From Clostridium sp. D33t1_170424_F3 (lineage in GTDB: Bacteria; Bacillota; Clostridia; Oscillospirales; Acutalibacteraceae), in contig NZ_JADPEG010000024.1 of the NCBI RefSeq assembly GCF_015667585.1, forward strand, positions 1 to 37,239: 37,239 bases of DNA, read 5' to 3'. Positions 1 through 8,087 of this stretch are shown piece after piece. Within the stretch, counting starts at the first letter, position 1. Each line of letters starts with the position of its first letter. The position numbers were made by a program, and so were the translations under genes. Below the pieces are notes generated by a model, which saw only the letters and a program-made list of their open reading frames with translations, had not been told where the DNA came from and searched no databases.

Positions 1-3000
1 GCGTAGTCGATCCAGTATTCCAGCTCGTCCTTGGTGCCTTCCTCGAAGGAGAGGTAATGCATCGCGTCGAGCAGTTCCTTCCAGGCTTCGTTCACTTCGT
101 CCTGGGTGGCTTTTTCGCTTTCAAAGACCTTTAGTGCGTTGTCACGCGCCGCGATGAACTTTGCACGGACGGACGGGACCAGCTTGTCAAGCTGCTCGTC
201 GGTCACTTCGTTTGCCTTCTCCAGCAGAGTTTCCAGAATATCTTTGCTCACGCTGGTGAACACAAAGCGCAGGACGGCCTTGTCGTTCGGCATAGTGTAG
301 GTGTAGGTGCAGCCATCGGCCTCAAACGGGATATCGGCGCCGTTGAGCTGCGCGCTTGCAAACGGACCGTTCGCCGGGGTGAAGGCCAGAGTCAGCTTGT
401 CGCCCACATAGACCGTTGCGCCGAGCATACCGTCTCTCTCGATGAGCGCTTCGTACGCACCCTCCACAGACAGCTTTGCGTTTGTTCCATACTGCACGGT
501 CAGAACCTGCTTGCCGACCGGTGCGGAATCTTTCAGAACGACCTGAACGGTAACGCTGCAGGGAGGCATGGCGAAGGTATAGATTCCGTCTTCCTGTTTG
601 ACGGTTTCAATATCAAATCCATCCTCATCCGTCACAGAAACAGACTGGATTTCCTTGCCTTGCTGTACATTCGCAACAGAGATGGAAACGGAATCGTTTT
701 CTTTTGCCATCGCCGGGTTAGCCGTTACGTTCGCTGTGCCGCCGGCGACGTCCGCGACGGAAACCGCGTAGGTTCTTGGTGTGACCGGTTCGCCCCATGC
801 GTCAAAGGTGAACAGGGAGTAGCCATAGGAAGAGCCCCTCTCCACACCCTGCATGCGCAGGTAGCGGCCGGTACCGGAGACTTCAAAAGTTTGCTCGCCT
901 TCTCCGGAGGCGCTTCCTTCATAGATGGTGGTGTATTCTTCGTTGTTGTCGGACACCTGAATCAGATATTTTTTACCATAGGCAGCTTCCCAGTTGAGGC
1001 GGACCTTATGAATGCGGTAGGCCTCTCCCAGATCGATGGTGATCCAGGCGTTGTTAAGCACTTCTGCGGAAGAACCTTCAATATAAGAACTCCAGCGGGT
1101 ACCATTGCTGCCGTCCACCACGTAGGAAGCGGGGTATTTGGTTTCTTCCAGATTGGCAAAGGCCTCTTTGCCTTGTGCAATGCTGACGGGGCTGTCATCG
1201 ATGGTCCAGGTTCTGCGGCTGTAGACGGTTTCTCCGTCCAGAGTGTACTCTGCTGTGACCTCGTACAGCTTTGCATCCGTGCGCGGAACCTTGACTGTAT
1301 ACGTTTGCACCTGCCGGTCCCCGCCATCTGCGTCTCCCGCTGCTTTGACGTCGTATACCTTGGTTTCACTGAGAATTTCTTTGCCGTCCTTCAAAACGGT
1401 CAGCTTGACCTCCAACCCGTCAAGGTTCTCGTTCCGGTCGTTGACGACAGTGACGGGGAGTTCCTTGACCGTCCCCTTGCGAACCGTTTCAGACCAGTCT
1501 TTGATGATGACGCCGACCGGTGCGAACGCGTTGCGGAACGCCTCCTTAATACAGGGGTGTATGGTCGGGTTGCTGATATCGGGCATGAAAATGTCGCTGG
1601 TTGCGCCGCCCGCGTTTGGCTTGGAGTAGGTAAGGCCTGCAAAATGCATGAGGCCGACATAGTGGCGGCCCTCGCGCCAGAATTCACTGCTCTGTCCAAC
1701 CGCTTTCGCGTAGAATTCCAGGCGCTCTTCACGGGTGGCGCCGGGCAGCCACTTGTCATAGTAGCCCTTTGTCAGGGAGGTTGGATCGCCGTAGCGGTCC
1801 AGCCAGAGCCAGCCGTATTCGTTGTTGATTTTTGGGTTGTCGTTGCCCCAGGGGTCCCTGCCGCTGCTTTTGTATTCGGTATTAGAGATGGTATTATAGT
1901 CAGAGAGAGTAAAAGAGTTATTCAGGAACATATACGGGTGACACTCGCTGGGGTCAGTATCGCTCTGTGGGGCAGTCCAGCCGTTGTCCCAGGGGCGGTT
2001 CTGGATGTCGTAATCGCGTACCGCCCGGATGGTGGCGGAGTATTCTGTCAGATTGTTCGCCTCATTCTGGATGTCCCAGATGATCAGGGACGGATTGTTG
2101 CACTTTTCGTCCATCCAGACATACATTTCCGGGGAGAGCGTCTCCATGGTGCAGCCGTCCGCACAATGTCCAAAGACAGCGTACTCATCCATAATCATGA
2201 AGCCCTCTTCGTCCGCGACGTCGTACCAGACGTCCGGCGCAAAGCCGACGTGGAAGCGCAGTGAATCCCAATGCATGTCCTTGAACTGCTGGTAGACGTC
2301 TCGGGCCCATTCGCGGTCAAACGGATGGTCCGCGCGCAGCGGGTCTTCGTAGAAGCGGTTCATGGCGACGTTGGTGCCGCGCAGATAATAGACCTTGCCG
2401 TTCAGCATGGGCAGCTTTGTTTCCGCGTCAAAGTGGAAGGTGCGCATGCCAAAGCGGTCGGTATAGGTATCACCGCTTGTGATGACCTCCATCTCATACA
2501 GGAATGGATTGTCCGGCGTCCAGAATTTGTCCTCTGTGCAGCCTGCGATGGAAATGGCTTCTACGTCAAACTTTGTACTGCTGCCAGCGGGAACGGAAAC
2601 ATTTGCTTCCGTATGGGTACCGACCAGCTTCTTTTCCTGTGTGGGTACGCCGTCTTTGAAGACGCCCAGCTCATAGATATTGAACGTGACGCCGGTGGTG
2701 ACGTCGGCGTCTGTACGATTGTTGAGCGTAGTGCGGGTTTTCACGGTACCGTCTTCCAGATTGGGCGCGGTCTGCAACGCTGTTACGGCGGGAGAGTCGT
2801 TCAGAATGAACGTGACGCCGTCGATGATACCGGAATAATAGCTGTTGCGTTCCCCGTCGGTGCCCACATGCGCCGGGCAGTCCGGATCGGTCCGCTGCTG
2901 TTCATAGTTGCCCAGCATGATGACGATATCATTTTTACCCTCGTGCAGCAGATCGGTTATGTCCATATTGGATGACGTATAGTTGTACTGGTAGTCGTCC

Positions 3001-4871
3001 ACATAGACGCCGTTGACGTAGACATAACGCCCATAATACGCCTTGCCGATGCGCAGCACCGCATTGCCCTGCGGGGCTTCCGGCAGGGTGAGAGTGGTGT
3101 GATACCACAGAGCGGAATTGTTATAGTTCGGCATCGCGACGCTGGCCTGATCCCAGAAGCCCGGCACGGGAATGGAATTGTCAAACGTCTTTGGGATCGC
3201 CTGAGGTACGGCGCTTCCTTTGCTGAAGGAAGAGCGGGTGCATTCCCAAATGCCGTTCATGTTGAGTTCCAGGCGCTCGCTGCCGGTGGGCATTTGCTCC
3301 ACGGCAAACCGGCTGATCGGTTTTGCATAGTTAAACGACAGGCTGTCCAAATACAGCTCGGCGTCTGCGGGCAGGGAAATGGAAAAGGTTTCCCCGGACG
3401 CGATGGGGATTTCCTTTTCGCCAAAGCTCTCGTAATAATGGGGGCGTGTAGCGGGCAGCGTAACCTGCCGGCTGGTATCGCCGATTCCGATCGTGACCGG
3501 AACCGGAACGTCCGCCTTGTATTTCAGGTTGTATACGTTCAGTTCTCCCAGATTGTCCGGAACCGTAAAGGAAACGGATTGCCCTGCGTGATCCATCTTT
3601 ACAGAGACGCCCACGGTGGCCATAATGTCCTCATAGAGCGCCGCGCCTGTCAATTCTGCATTTTTTGCCAGAAGAGTGTTGGCAGCGATCGTTTCCTCTG
3701 TGTACAGCTGCCCGTAGGAAAGCGTGAAGTAATCTAGGTTGACGTCCATCTGCGGAACCAGCTTGATCGTTGCGCCTTCCGGGATGTAGAGCGCGTCGGA
3801 ATCCGCAATTTTCAAAGTATCCATGTACCAGCCGCCGGTGGTGGAGAAGTTGATTGCGCCGATCTCCTCATAGGTGTCGTCTCCCTGCAGCATGTAAACC
3901 GTAATGGTGCTGGTGTTGGGGGAGGAATATGCCACAGAAATGCGGTTTGCCTGGGTGGTGCTCTCCAGAATGAAGCCTTTGCCTCCGGTCTGCCCCATAT
4001 AGGCGCCGCCGCTGGCGGCTTCATCCCTGTTAATGCTTCCGGTAATTACATTACCGTCTGCGTCGACCACCTTGGTGCTCTCCGCCTCAAACCGGGAGGA
4101 GGGGACGCGCCGGTATACGGGAACCACTTGCAGGTCCTCATCAGCCTGTAAGACAAGCGTGCCGTCTTCCCGCACTTCGCTGATTCTTTCCTCGCCGTTT
4201 ACCAGAACAGACTGCAGCGTGCAGCTTTCCAGCGGCATAAAATGAACCGTGGTTTCACCGCCTTTTGCGGCCCAGGTGCCGGTGGAACAGATGCTCCAGC
4301 CGTTATTATGCGCCTGCACGTTGACGTTGACCACGTCCGTTGTCTGCGGCGGATTTTCCACCGGTGTGCCGTAGACCTCAAATTCATAAAGAGAGGTGCC
4401 GTAATCCGCCCGAAAAACTTCATTGGCGTACATACGCACATAGCGGCCCGTACCGGAGAGTTCCAATGATTGAATACCGCCGCCTTTGGCCGTACCGTTA
4501 TAAACGGTAGTAAAAGAGGTGTAGTCATTCGAAACCTGAATATCGTAGTCCTTGGCGTAGGCAGCTTCCCAATTTAACACGACGCGGGAAATGTCGTATA
4601 CGCCTCCCAGATCAACACAGATCCAGTTCTCATCCGTTGGCCCGTGCCGTTCCGGCAGGTAAGCGCCGGTGGCCCAGCGGGTTTTAGCGTCTCCGTCCAG
4701 CGCGAGGCTGGAGGTCATATGAGCATTGTTGCGGTCCACACGGCTGCTCGTTGCCGGTTTGTTCAGTGCAATGTTCCCGTCCGCTGCCAGCGCGGCTGCG
4801 GGAACGGTTCCAATGCCCGTCAGCAACATGGAGACGGACAGGAAAAGTGCGGTCAATTTCCTCTTTAACAA
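1..4871 (-). CDS. Secreted multi-modular glycoside hydrolase family 2 protein (C-terminus off the window)
   Basis: This open frame of 1623 codons runs off the left edge, so its C-terminus is missing. I chose the TTG at 4871-4869 because AAGGAGGAG lies five bases before it and a clean signal peptide follows (residues 1-30, ending PAAALAA). Rough domain order: discoidin/F5-8C (33-167), a beta region, a CBM6/CBM35-like module beginning SRFEAEST (258-384), a further beta region, GH2 sugar-binding jelly roll (about 520-690), GH2 Ig-like domain, GH2 TIM barrel (about 810-1125), an Ig-like region, a second discoidin (1225-1360), two beta-sandwich regions, and the start of a FIVAR repeat. Likely catalytic residues are the acid/base Glu937 (IQNEAN) and nucleophile Glu1018 (INNEYGW). 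The enzyme should cleave a beta-linked glycan outside the cell; the substrate cannot be read. Its tail resembles that of the GH2 enzyme at 25406-31849. Confidence 0.9.
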   Translation of the reverse strand, partial: MLKRKLTALFLSVSMLLTGIGTVPAAALAADGNIALNKPATSSRVDRNNAHMTSSLALDGDAKTRWATGAYLPERHGPTDENWICVDLGGVYDISRVVLNWEAAYAKDYDIQVSNDYTSFTTVYNGTAKGGGIQSLELSGTGRYVRMYANEVFRADYGTSLYEFEVYGTPVENPPQTTDVVNVNVQAHNNGWSICSTGTWAAKGGETTVHFMPLESCTLQSVLVNGEERISEVREDGTLVLQADEDLQVVPVYRRVPSSRFEAESTKVVDADGNVITGSINRDEAASGGAYMGQTGGKGFILESTTQANRISVAYSSPNTSTITVYMLQGDDTYEEIGAINFSTTGGWYMDTLKIADSDALYIPEGATIKLVPQMDVNLDYFTLSYGQLYTEETIAANTLLAKNAELTGAALYEDIMATVGVSVKMDHAGQSVSFTVPDNLGELNVYNLKYKADVPVPVTIGIGDTSRQVTLPATRPHYYESFGEKEIPIASGETFSISLPADAELYLDSLSFNYAKPISRFAVEQMPTGSERLELNMNGIWECTRSSFSKGSAVPQAIPKTFDNSIPVPGFWDQASVAMPNYNNSALWYHTTLTLPEAPQGNAVLRIGKAYYGRYVYVNGVYVDDYQYNYTSSNMDITDLLHEGKNDIVIMLGNYEQQRTDPDCPAHVGTDGERNSYYSGIIDGVTFILNDSPAVTALQTAPNLEDGTVKTRTTLNNRTDADVTTGVTFNIYELGVFKDGVPTQEKKLVGTHTEANVSVPAGSSTKFDVEAISIAGCTEDKFWTPDNPFLYEMEVITSGDTYTDRFGMRTFHFDAETKLPMLNGKVYYLRGTNVAMNRFYEDPLRADHPFDREWARDVYQQFKDMHWDSLRFHVGFAPDVWYDVADEEGFMIMDEYAVFGHCADGCTMETLSPEMYVWMDEKCNNPSLIIWDIQNEANNLTEYSATIRAVRDYDIQNRPWDNGWTAPQSDTDPSECHPYMFLNNSFTLSDYNTISNTEYKSSGRDPWGNDNPKINNEYGWLWLDRYGDPTSLTKGYYDKWLPGATREERLEFYAKAVGQSSEFWREGRHYVGLMHFAGLTYSKPNAGGATSDIFMPDISNPTIHPCIKEAFRNAFAPVGVIIKDWSETVRKGTVKELPVTVVNDRNENLDGLEVKLTVLKDGKEILSETKVYDVKAAGDADGGDRQVQTYTVKVPRTDAKLYEVTAEYTLDGETVYSRRTWTIDDSPVSIAQGKEAFANLEETKYPASYVVDGSNGTRWSSYIEGSSAEVLNNAWITIDLGEAYRIHKVRLNWEAAYGKKYLIQVSDNNEEYTTIYEGSASGEGEQTFEVSGTGRYLRMQGVERGSSYGYSLFTFDAWGEPVTPRTYAVSVADVAGGTANVTANPAMAKENDSVSISVANVQQGKEIQSVSVTDEDGFDIETVKQEDGIYTFAMPPCSVTVQVVLKDSAPVGKQVLTVQYGTNAKLSVEGAYEALIERDGMLGATVYVGDKLTLAFTPANGPFASAQLNGADIPFEADGCTYTYTMPNDKAVLRFVFTSVSKDILETLLEKANEVTDEQLDKLVPSVRAKFIAARDNALKVFESEKATQDEVNEAWKELLDAMHYLSFEEGTKDELEYWIDY

Positions 4872-5022
4872 TGAAACTCCTCCTTTTCATCATAGGAATA
4901 CCGTTGTATCCCAACGCTTTCGAATCAAATTCACCTGCCTTCCGATTGCCGGGAGAGAACCAACGAACGATCCAATGAAATTCCATTCCGACAAGACTAA
5001 TTCAACGAATAGTTGCAATTTT

Positions 5023-5051
5023 ATTAAAACACATCTAAAAAAATAAGTCAA
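5023..5051 (-). promoter_or_regulatory. Sigma-A type promoter of the first GH2 gene
   Basis: On the minus strand TTGACT (5051-5046) and TTTAAT (5028-5023) are separated by exactly 17 bases. Transcription would start near 5016, giving a leader of about 145 bases before the TTG start. It is divergent from the blaI-like promoter, with only 45 bases between the two -35 boxes. Confidence 0.65.
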
Positions 5052-5087
5052 TGTGGTTTATTCGTGTGTGGAATGCTAAAAAAATAA
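5035..5087. repeat. Two exact 12-bp direct repeats in the divergent promoter region
   Basis: CTAAAAAAATAA occurs at 5035-5046 and again at 5076-5087, a period of 41 bp (about four helical turns). The first copy lies in the spacer of the GH2 promoter; the second lies between the two divergent -35 boxes. It could be a regulator site, but the A-rich composition makes chance possible. Confidence 0.4.
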
Positions 5088-5096
5088 TCTTTGCCG

Positions 5097-5124
5097 TTGA
5101 CAATAGGACTACAACATGTTATCT
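5097..5124 (+). promoter_or_regulatory. Promoter of the blaI/blaR1-like operon
   Basis: TTGACA at 5097-5102 is a perfect -35 box; TTATCT at 5119-5124 follows after 16 bases. A TATACT at 5125-5130 is a closer -10 match, but the 22-base spacing from this -35 is too long. The operator-like dyads start inside the spacer. Confidence 0.6.
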
Positions 5125-5149
5125 TATACTTAGACTACAAAGCGTAGGC
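5107..5149. promoter_or_regulatory. Tandem BlaI-type operator dyads
   Basis: Two imperfect dyads share the left half-site GACTACA: 5107-5123 (GACTACA, three bases, TGTTATC) and 5133-5149 (GACTACA, three bases, CGTAGGC). In each, five of seven positions match the ideal right half TGTAGTC. Their starts are 26 bp apart. BlaI/MecI repressors bind dyads with TACA/TGTA cores, so autoregulation is expected here. The first dyad overlaps the promoter, the second lies at the transcription start. Confidence 0.55.
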
Positions 5150-5164
5150 AAAGGGGGATTGGAA

Positions 5165-5542
5165 ATGCTGCAGCAGGTTTCGGATTCTGAGCTGGAGCTG
5201 ATGAAGATCATATGGGCGAATGGGGGGACGGCGCTCTATGCGCATATCATGGACGCGCTGGAGGCTGTGGGGAAGACCTGGCAGAAGAACACGGTCATTA
5301 CCCTGCTGTCCCGCCTGGTGGAGAAAGGGCTGCTGAAGACTCGTAAAATCGGCCGTCGGAATGAATACACCGCCTTGGTTACGGAAGCCGATTACCAGGC
5401 GGCCCAAACAAGGTTGCTCTTGGACAAGCTCTACGAGGGCAATGTTAAAGGGCTGGTGTCAACGCTGATTCAAACGGAGATGCTGACGTCGGCAGAGTAT
5501 GAGGATTTAAAGAAACTGTGGGAAGGTAGGAAAGAGCGATGA
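5165..5542 (+). CDS. BlaI/MecI-family transcriptional repressor
   Basis: A 125-residue protein with the winged-helix fold of BlaI/MecI repressors: VSDSELELMKIIWANGG begins the family signature, followed by the recognition-helix region (KNTVITLLSRLVEKGLL) and a wing (TRKIGRRNEYTALV). Length is typical of the family. I use the ATG at 5165, preceded by AAAGGGGGA, rather than a longer frame from 5051 that would include the promoter. It overlaps the downstream M56 protease by four bases (ATGA), the usual arrangement in which the protease inactivates the repressor by cleavage. Dyads in the promoter suggest autoregulation. The inducer is unknown because the partner lacks a beta-lactam sensor. Confidence 0.9.
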   Translation: MLQQVSDSELELMKIIWANGGTALYAHIMDALEAVGKTWQKNTVITLLSRLVEKGLLKTRKIGRRNEYTALVTEADYQAAQTRLLLDKLYEGNVKGLVSTLIQTEMLTSAEYEDLKKLWEGRKER

Positions 5543-7299
5543 ATCAGGTTTTGAAAATCGTCCTGTCGCTTTCCCTGTCAGGCGCTCTGTCGATTCTTTT
5601 ACTGTATCTTGGTATCCGGTTGTGCGGGAGGACATTCAGTAAAGCGTGGCGGTACTATATTTGGCTGATTGCAGTTGTCCGCTTGCTGCTGCCCTTTGCG
5701 CCGGCGGTCAATTTATATCAGGGGATGGAGCAGGCGATGGTTCAAGTGGTTCCCTATACAGAGAAAGACCAAAGTGCAGAGGGGATTCCTCTGCAGGAGG
5801 GGGAAACAGACGCTGAAAGCGATGATGAGCAACCGCCGGTTCTCGCAGGCTTCTTTCAAAATTTGTGGGTTGTCTGGTTAATGGGCGTACTTGTGCTGTT
5901 TATAAGGAAGATCACCGTTTATCAAAGCTTTATAAAGTTTATCAGGGCTGGATGGGAGGAGGTGACGGACATCCCGCTGCTCGACCAGACGGCGGAGCTG
6001 GAAGAGCGTCTCGGTATCAAAAAGGCTGTGGAACTGCGCGTCAATCCGATGCTTTCTTCTCCGGTGTTGATCGGCTTTTTCCGTCCCTGTATTGTACTTC
6101 CTTCTGTTTCCTTGCCGGAAGCCGAATTTCAATATACGATCCAGCATGAACTGATTCATTACAAGAGAAGAGACATGTTTTATAAGTGGCTGGTCCAGCT
6201 TACGATCTGTATGCACTGGTTTAATCCGCTGGTTTATTGGATGGGGCGTGAAATCGGCCGAGCCTGCGAGCTGTCCTGTGATGAAGCGGTGATTGGCAAA
6301 TTGGATCGAAAGCAGCGGGAAGCGTACGGGGATATGTTGCTCAACGCGGTCGCTTCCGGAGGAAATTACAAAAATTCTGTTGCGTCCGTTACGCTGCATG
6401 AGAGTAAAAAACAATTAAAAGAAAGGTTGGTTGCCATTATGGATTTCAAAGCGCAGTCAAAACCGGTCCGCGCTGCCGCTCTGTTGACGGCAATGGCTTT
6501 ATGTGTCGGCGCATCCGCGGTTGGGGCGTATGCATCGCCGGTTCCGTCTTCAACTGTAATTTGGCATGGAACAGGGCAATGGAACGGAGAAACCTACACG
6601 TACACACAGTCAGGCTATTATGAGGCGCCGTATATTTTTCAAATTGGCTGGAATGTAAAAGGAAAGCTGGACGAAGCATATCCGGACAAAGCGGAGCTTG
6701 TCCTGGCGGACGGAAGCGCCGTCAAGGTGTCTTTTGATCGCTCCTGCAAATCGTATATGACGGATCAAAATGTGATGAACGCGCTGAAAGCCCTCTCTGA
6801 GAAATTGAAAATACAGCGTGCAAATAGTGCGCTGCCTTTTGAAAAGCCTTTGGTGATTTCTGTAGAATATGTTGGTGGAGAAAGTCCGGAAAAGCTGGCG
6901 GAGCAGTATTATGCAGACGGTTCCCTTGTCAGTTTTGTTGCGGTTTTTCCATCCCTGCCGGAGGAGGTGCAAAAGAGCTTCTGTGACCGGATGTTTACAG
7001 ATGGCAAGGTTGCTTTTTTTGCAGCCGTCCTGAGAGAGGTGGACCATACGCTGGCCGACATTTATGTGAATCGGGCGTACCAGGAAGGCAAGCTAGCTTT
7101 ATATGCATCCATTTTGGGGGAGACGGATGGTGATCTGGCCAATGTATATATGGAAAAGGCGTATCAGGATCGAAAGCTTACCTATTTTGCAAGTGCGGCG
7201 CCCTATCTCACCGACGACGCCAGGGACGCCTGGATTGCCCGGTGTTCCCGGGACAAACGGAACACCTATCTTGCGGTCCTGACAAGAGAAGCCGGCTAA
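5539..7299 (+). CDS. BlaR1/MecR1-like M56 membrane metallopeptidase with repeat-type sensor
   Basis: The 586-residue protein has hydrophobic N-terminal segments (about residues 1-60 and 100-130), then the M56 zinc protease core with HELIH at residues 203-207 and the third-ligand motif CELSCDEA (Glu244). A further membrane segment lies near residues 310-330. The extracellular part is not a penicillin-binding domain: after a beta-rich stretch starting SSTVIWHGTGQW, the final 112 or so residues form four consecutive 28-residue repeats, with a weaker one before them. Translation is coupled to the BlaI-like gene. The family cuts its cognate repressor on sensing a ligand; here the signal is unknown and envelope stress or a peptide are only guesses. 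No clear terminator follows. Confidence 0.88.
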   Translation: MNQVLKIVLSLSLSGALSILLLYLGIRLCGRTFSKAWRYYIWLIAVVRLLLPFAPAVNLYQGMEQAMVQVVPYTEKDQSAEGIPLQEGETDAESDDEQPPVLAGFFQNLWVVWLMGVLVLFIRKITVYQSFIKFIRAGWEEVTDIPLLDQTAELEERLGIKKAVELRVNPMLSSPVLIGFFRPCIVLPSVSLPEAEFQYTIQHELIHYKRRDMFYKWLVQLTICMHWFNPLVYWMGREIGRACELSCDEAVIGKLDRKQREAYGDMLLNAVASGGNYKNSVASVTLHESKKQLKERLVAIMDFKAQSKPVRAAALLTAMALCVGASAVGAYASPVPSSTVIWHGTGQWNGETYTYTQSGYYEAPYIFQIGWNVKGKLDEAYPDKAELVLADGSAVKVSFDRSCKSYMTDQNVMNALKALSEKLKIQRANSALPFEKPLVISVEYVGGESPEKLAEQYYADGSLVSFVAVFPSLPEEVQKSFCDRMFTDGKVAFFAAVLREVDHTLADIYVNRAYQEGKLALYASILGETDGDLANVYMEKAYQDRKLTYFASAAPYLTDDARDAWIARCSRDKRNTYLAVLTREAG

Positions 7300-7311
7300 G
7301 CTGCCAAACGC

Positions 7312-7340
7312 TTGCAGTCCTTTTAAAATCCCTGTACAAT
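7312..7340 (+). promoter_or_regulatory. Promoter of the Crp/Fnr-family gene
   Basis: TTGCAG (7312-7317), 17 bases, TACAAT (7335-7340), placed 26 bases before the start codon. This gives the regulator its own promoter despite following the M56 gene closely. Confidence 0.7.
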
Positions 7341-7365
7341 AGCGGCAGGGGAAAGAAGGGATACA

Positions 7366-8031
7366 ATGGAAGGCTCCGATTTCTTTTTAGACGCCAGAGA
7401 ACTACACCTGGAGAAAAATATCTGGCGTGTATTCGATACCCTTCAGACGCCGCGCGCGTATGCAAAGGGACAGATGATTTATCTGCAGGGGGAACACGCG
7501 GAATACTTGTACTATTTGCGCAAAGGCAGGGTAAAAGTTTTTCTCAGCTCGGAAAACGGCATGGAAAAAACATTGACGATTCTGGAAGAGGGAGAAATTT
7601 TTGGAGAAGCGGCGTTTTTGGACCAGCTTCCGCGCATGTCATCCGCCAAAGCGCTGACCCGTTCGGATATTGTGGCGGTGGACCGCGCCTGCCTGCTGCA
7701 GTATTTTGCCCGCCAGCCCGCGCTCGCGATGGATCTGCTGCGGTATCTGGCGCGCACGGTGCGGATGCTTTCCGCACAGGTGGACCATATGACTTTCTTG
7801 CGCGCAGACCAGCGGGTGGCACAGCTGCTGCTGAATCTGTCGGGCGCGGAACACAAGCCGGTCAGCTGTACGCATGAAGAGCTGGCAAATCTGGCGGGGA
7901 CCTCCCGCGTGACGGTCAGTAAAATTTTGGGGCGGTTTGAAAAGGAAGGGTGGATTGCCACCCATTATCGAAAAATCACTGTGACGGCGCCGGAGCAGCT
8001 GCGAAGCGCTGCGTTTGCCTCACAAAAATAA
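7366..8031 (+). CDS. Crp/Fnr-family transcriptional regulator
   Basis: A 221-residue protein with an N-terminal cyclic-nucleotide-binding-type beta barrel (about residues 15-130; the GEIFGEAAFLDQLPRMSSAKAL stretch marks the phosphate-binding cassette region), a long dimerisation helix, and a C-terminal Crp-type winged helix (THEELANLAGTSRVTVSKIL, about residues 167-186). It has no Fnr-type cysteine cluster near the N-terminus, so an iron-sulfur oxygen sensor is unlikely. The arginine in the PRMSSAKA segment resembles the cAMP-binding pattern, but clostridial members often bind other ligands. It converges on citrate synthase across a shared terminator. Regulon unknown. Confidence 0.9.
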   Translation: MEGSDFFLDARELHLEKNIWRVFDTLQTPRAYAKGQMIYLQGEHAEYLYYLRKGRVKVFLSSENGMEKTLTILEEGEIFGEAAFLDQLPRMSSAKALTRSDIVAVDRACLLQYFARQPALAMDLLRYLARTVRMLSAQVDHMTFLRADQRVAQLLLNLSGAEHKPVSCTHEELANLAGTSRVTVSKILGRFEKEGWIATHYRKITVTAPEQLRSAAFASQK

Positions 8032-8072
8032 CGGAACCGGCGGCAAAGCATTTGCTTTGCCGCCGGTTCCGT
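8031..8072. terminator. Bidirectional terminator between crp-like and gltA genes
   Basis: A perfect 19-bp stem (8031-8049 with 8054-8072) around a four-base loop. On the minus strand it is followed by TTATTTTTG; on the plus strand by a weaker T-rich stretch. The stem begins on the last base of the Crp/Fnr stop codon. Confidence 0.9.
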
Positions 8073-8087
8073 TTGTGGTTGGTTGTT

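Noticed and set aside
660-2264. Long plus-strand open frame of 534 codons opposite the first GH2 gene
   Set aside because: It is antisense to a gene with clear signal peptide and GH2 motifs, has no ribosome-binding site or family features, and its length follows from the GC-rich codon use of the opposite strand.
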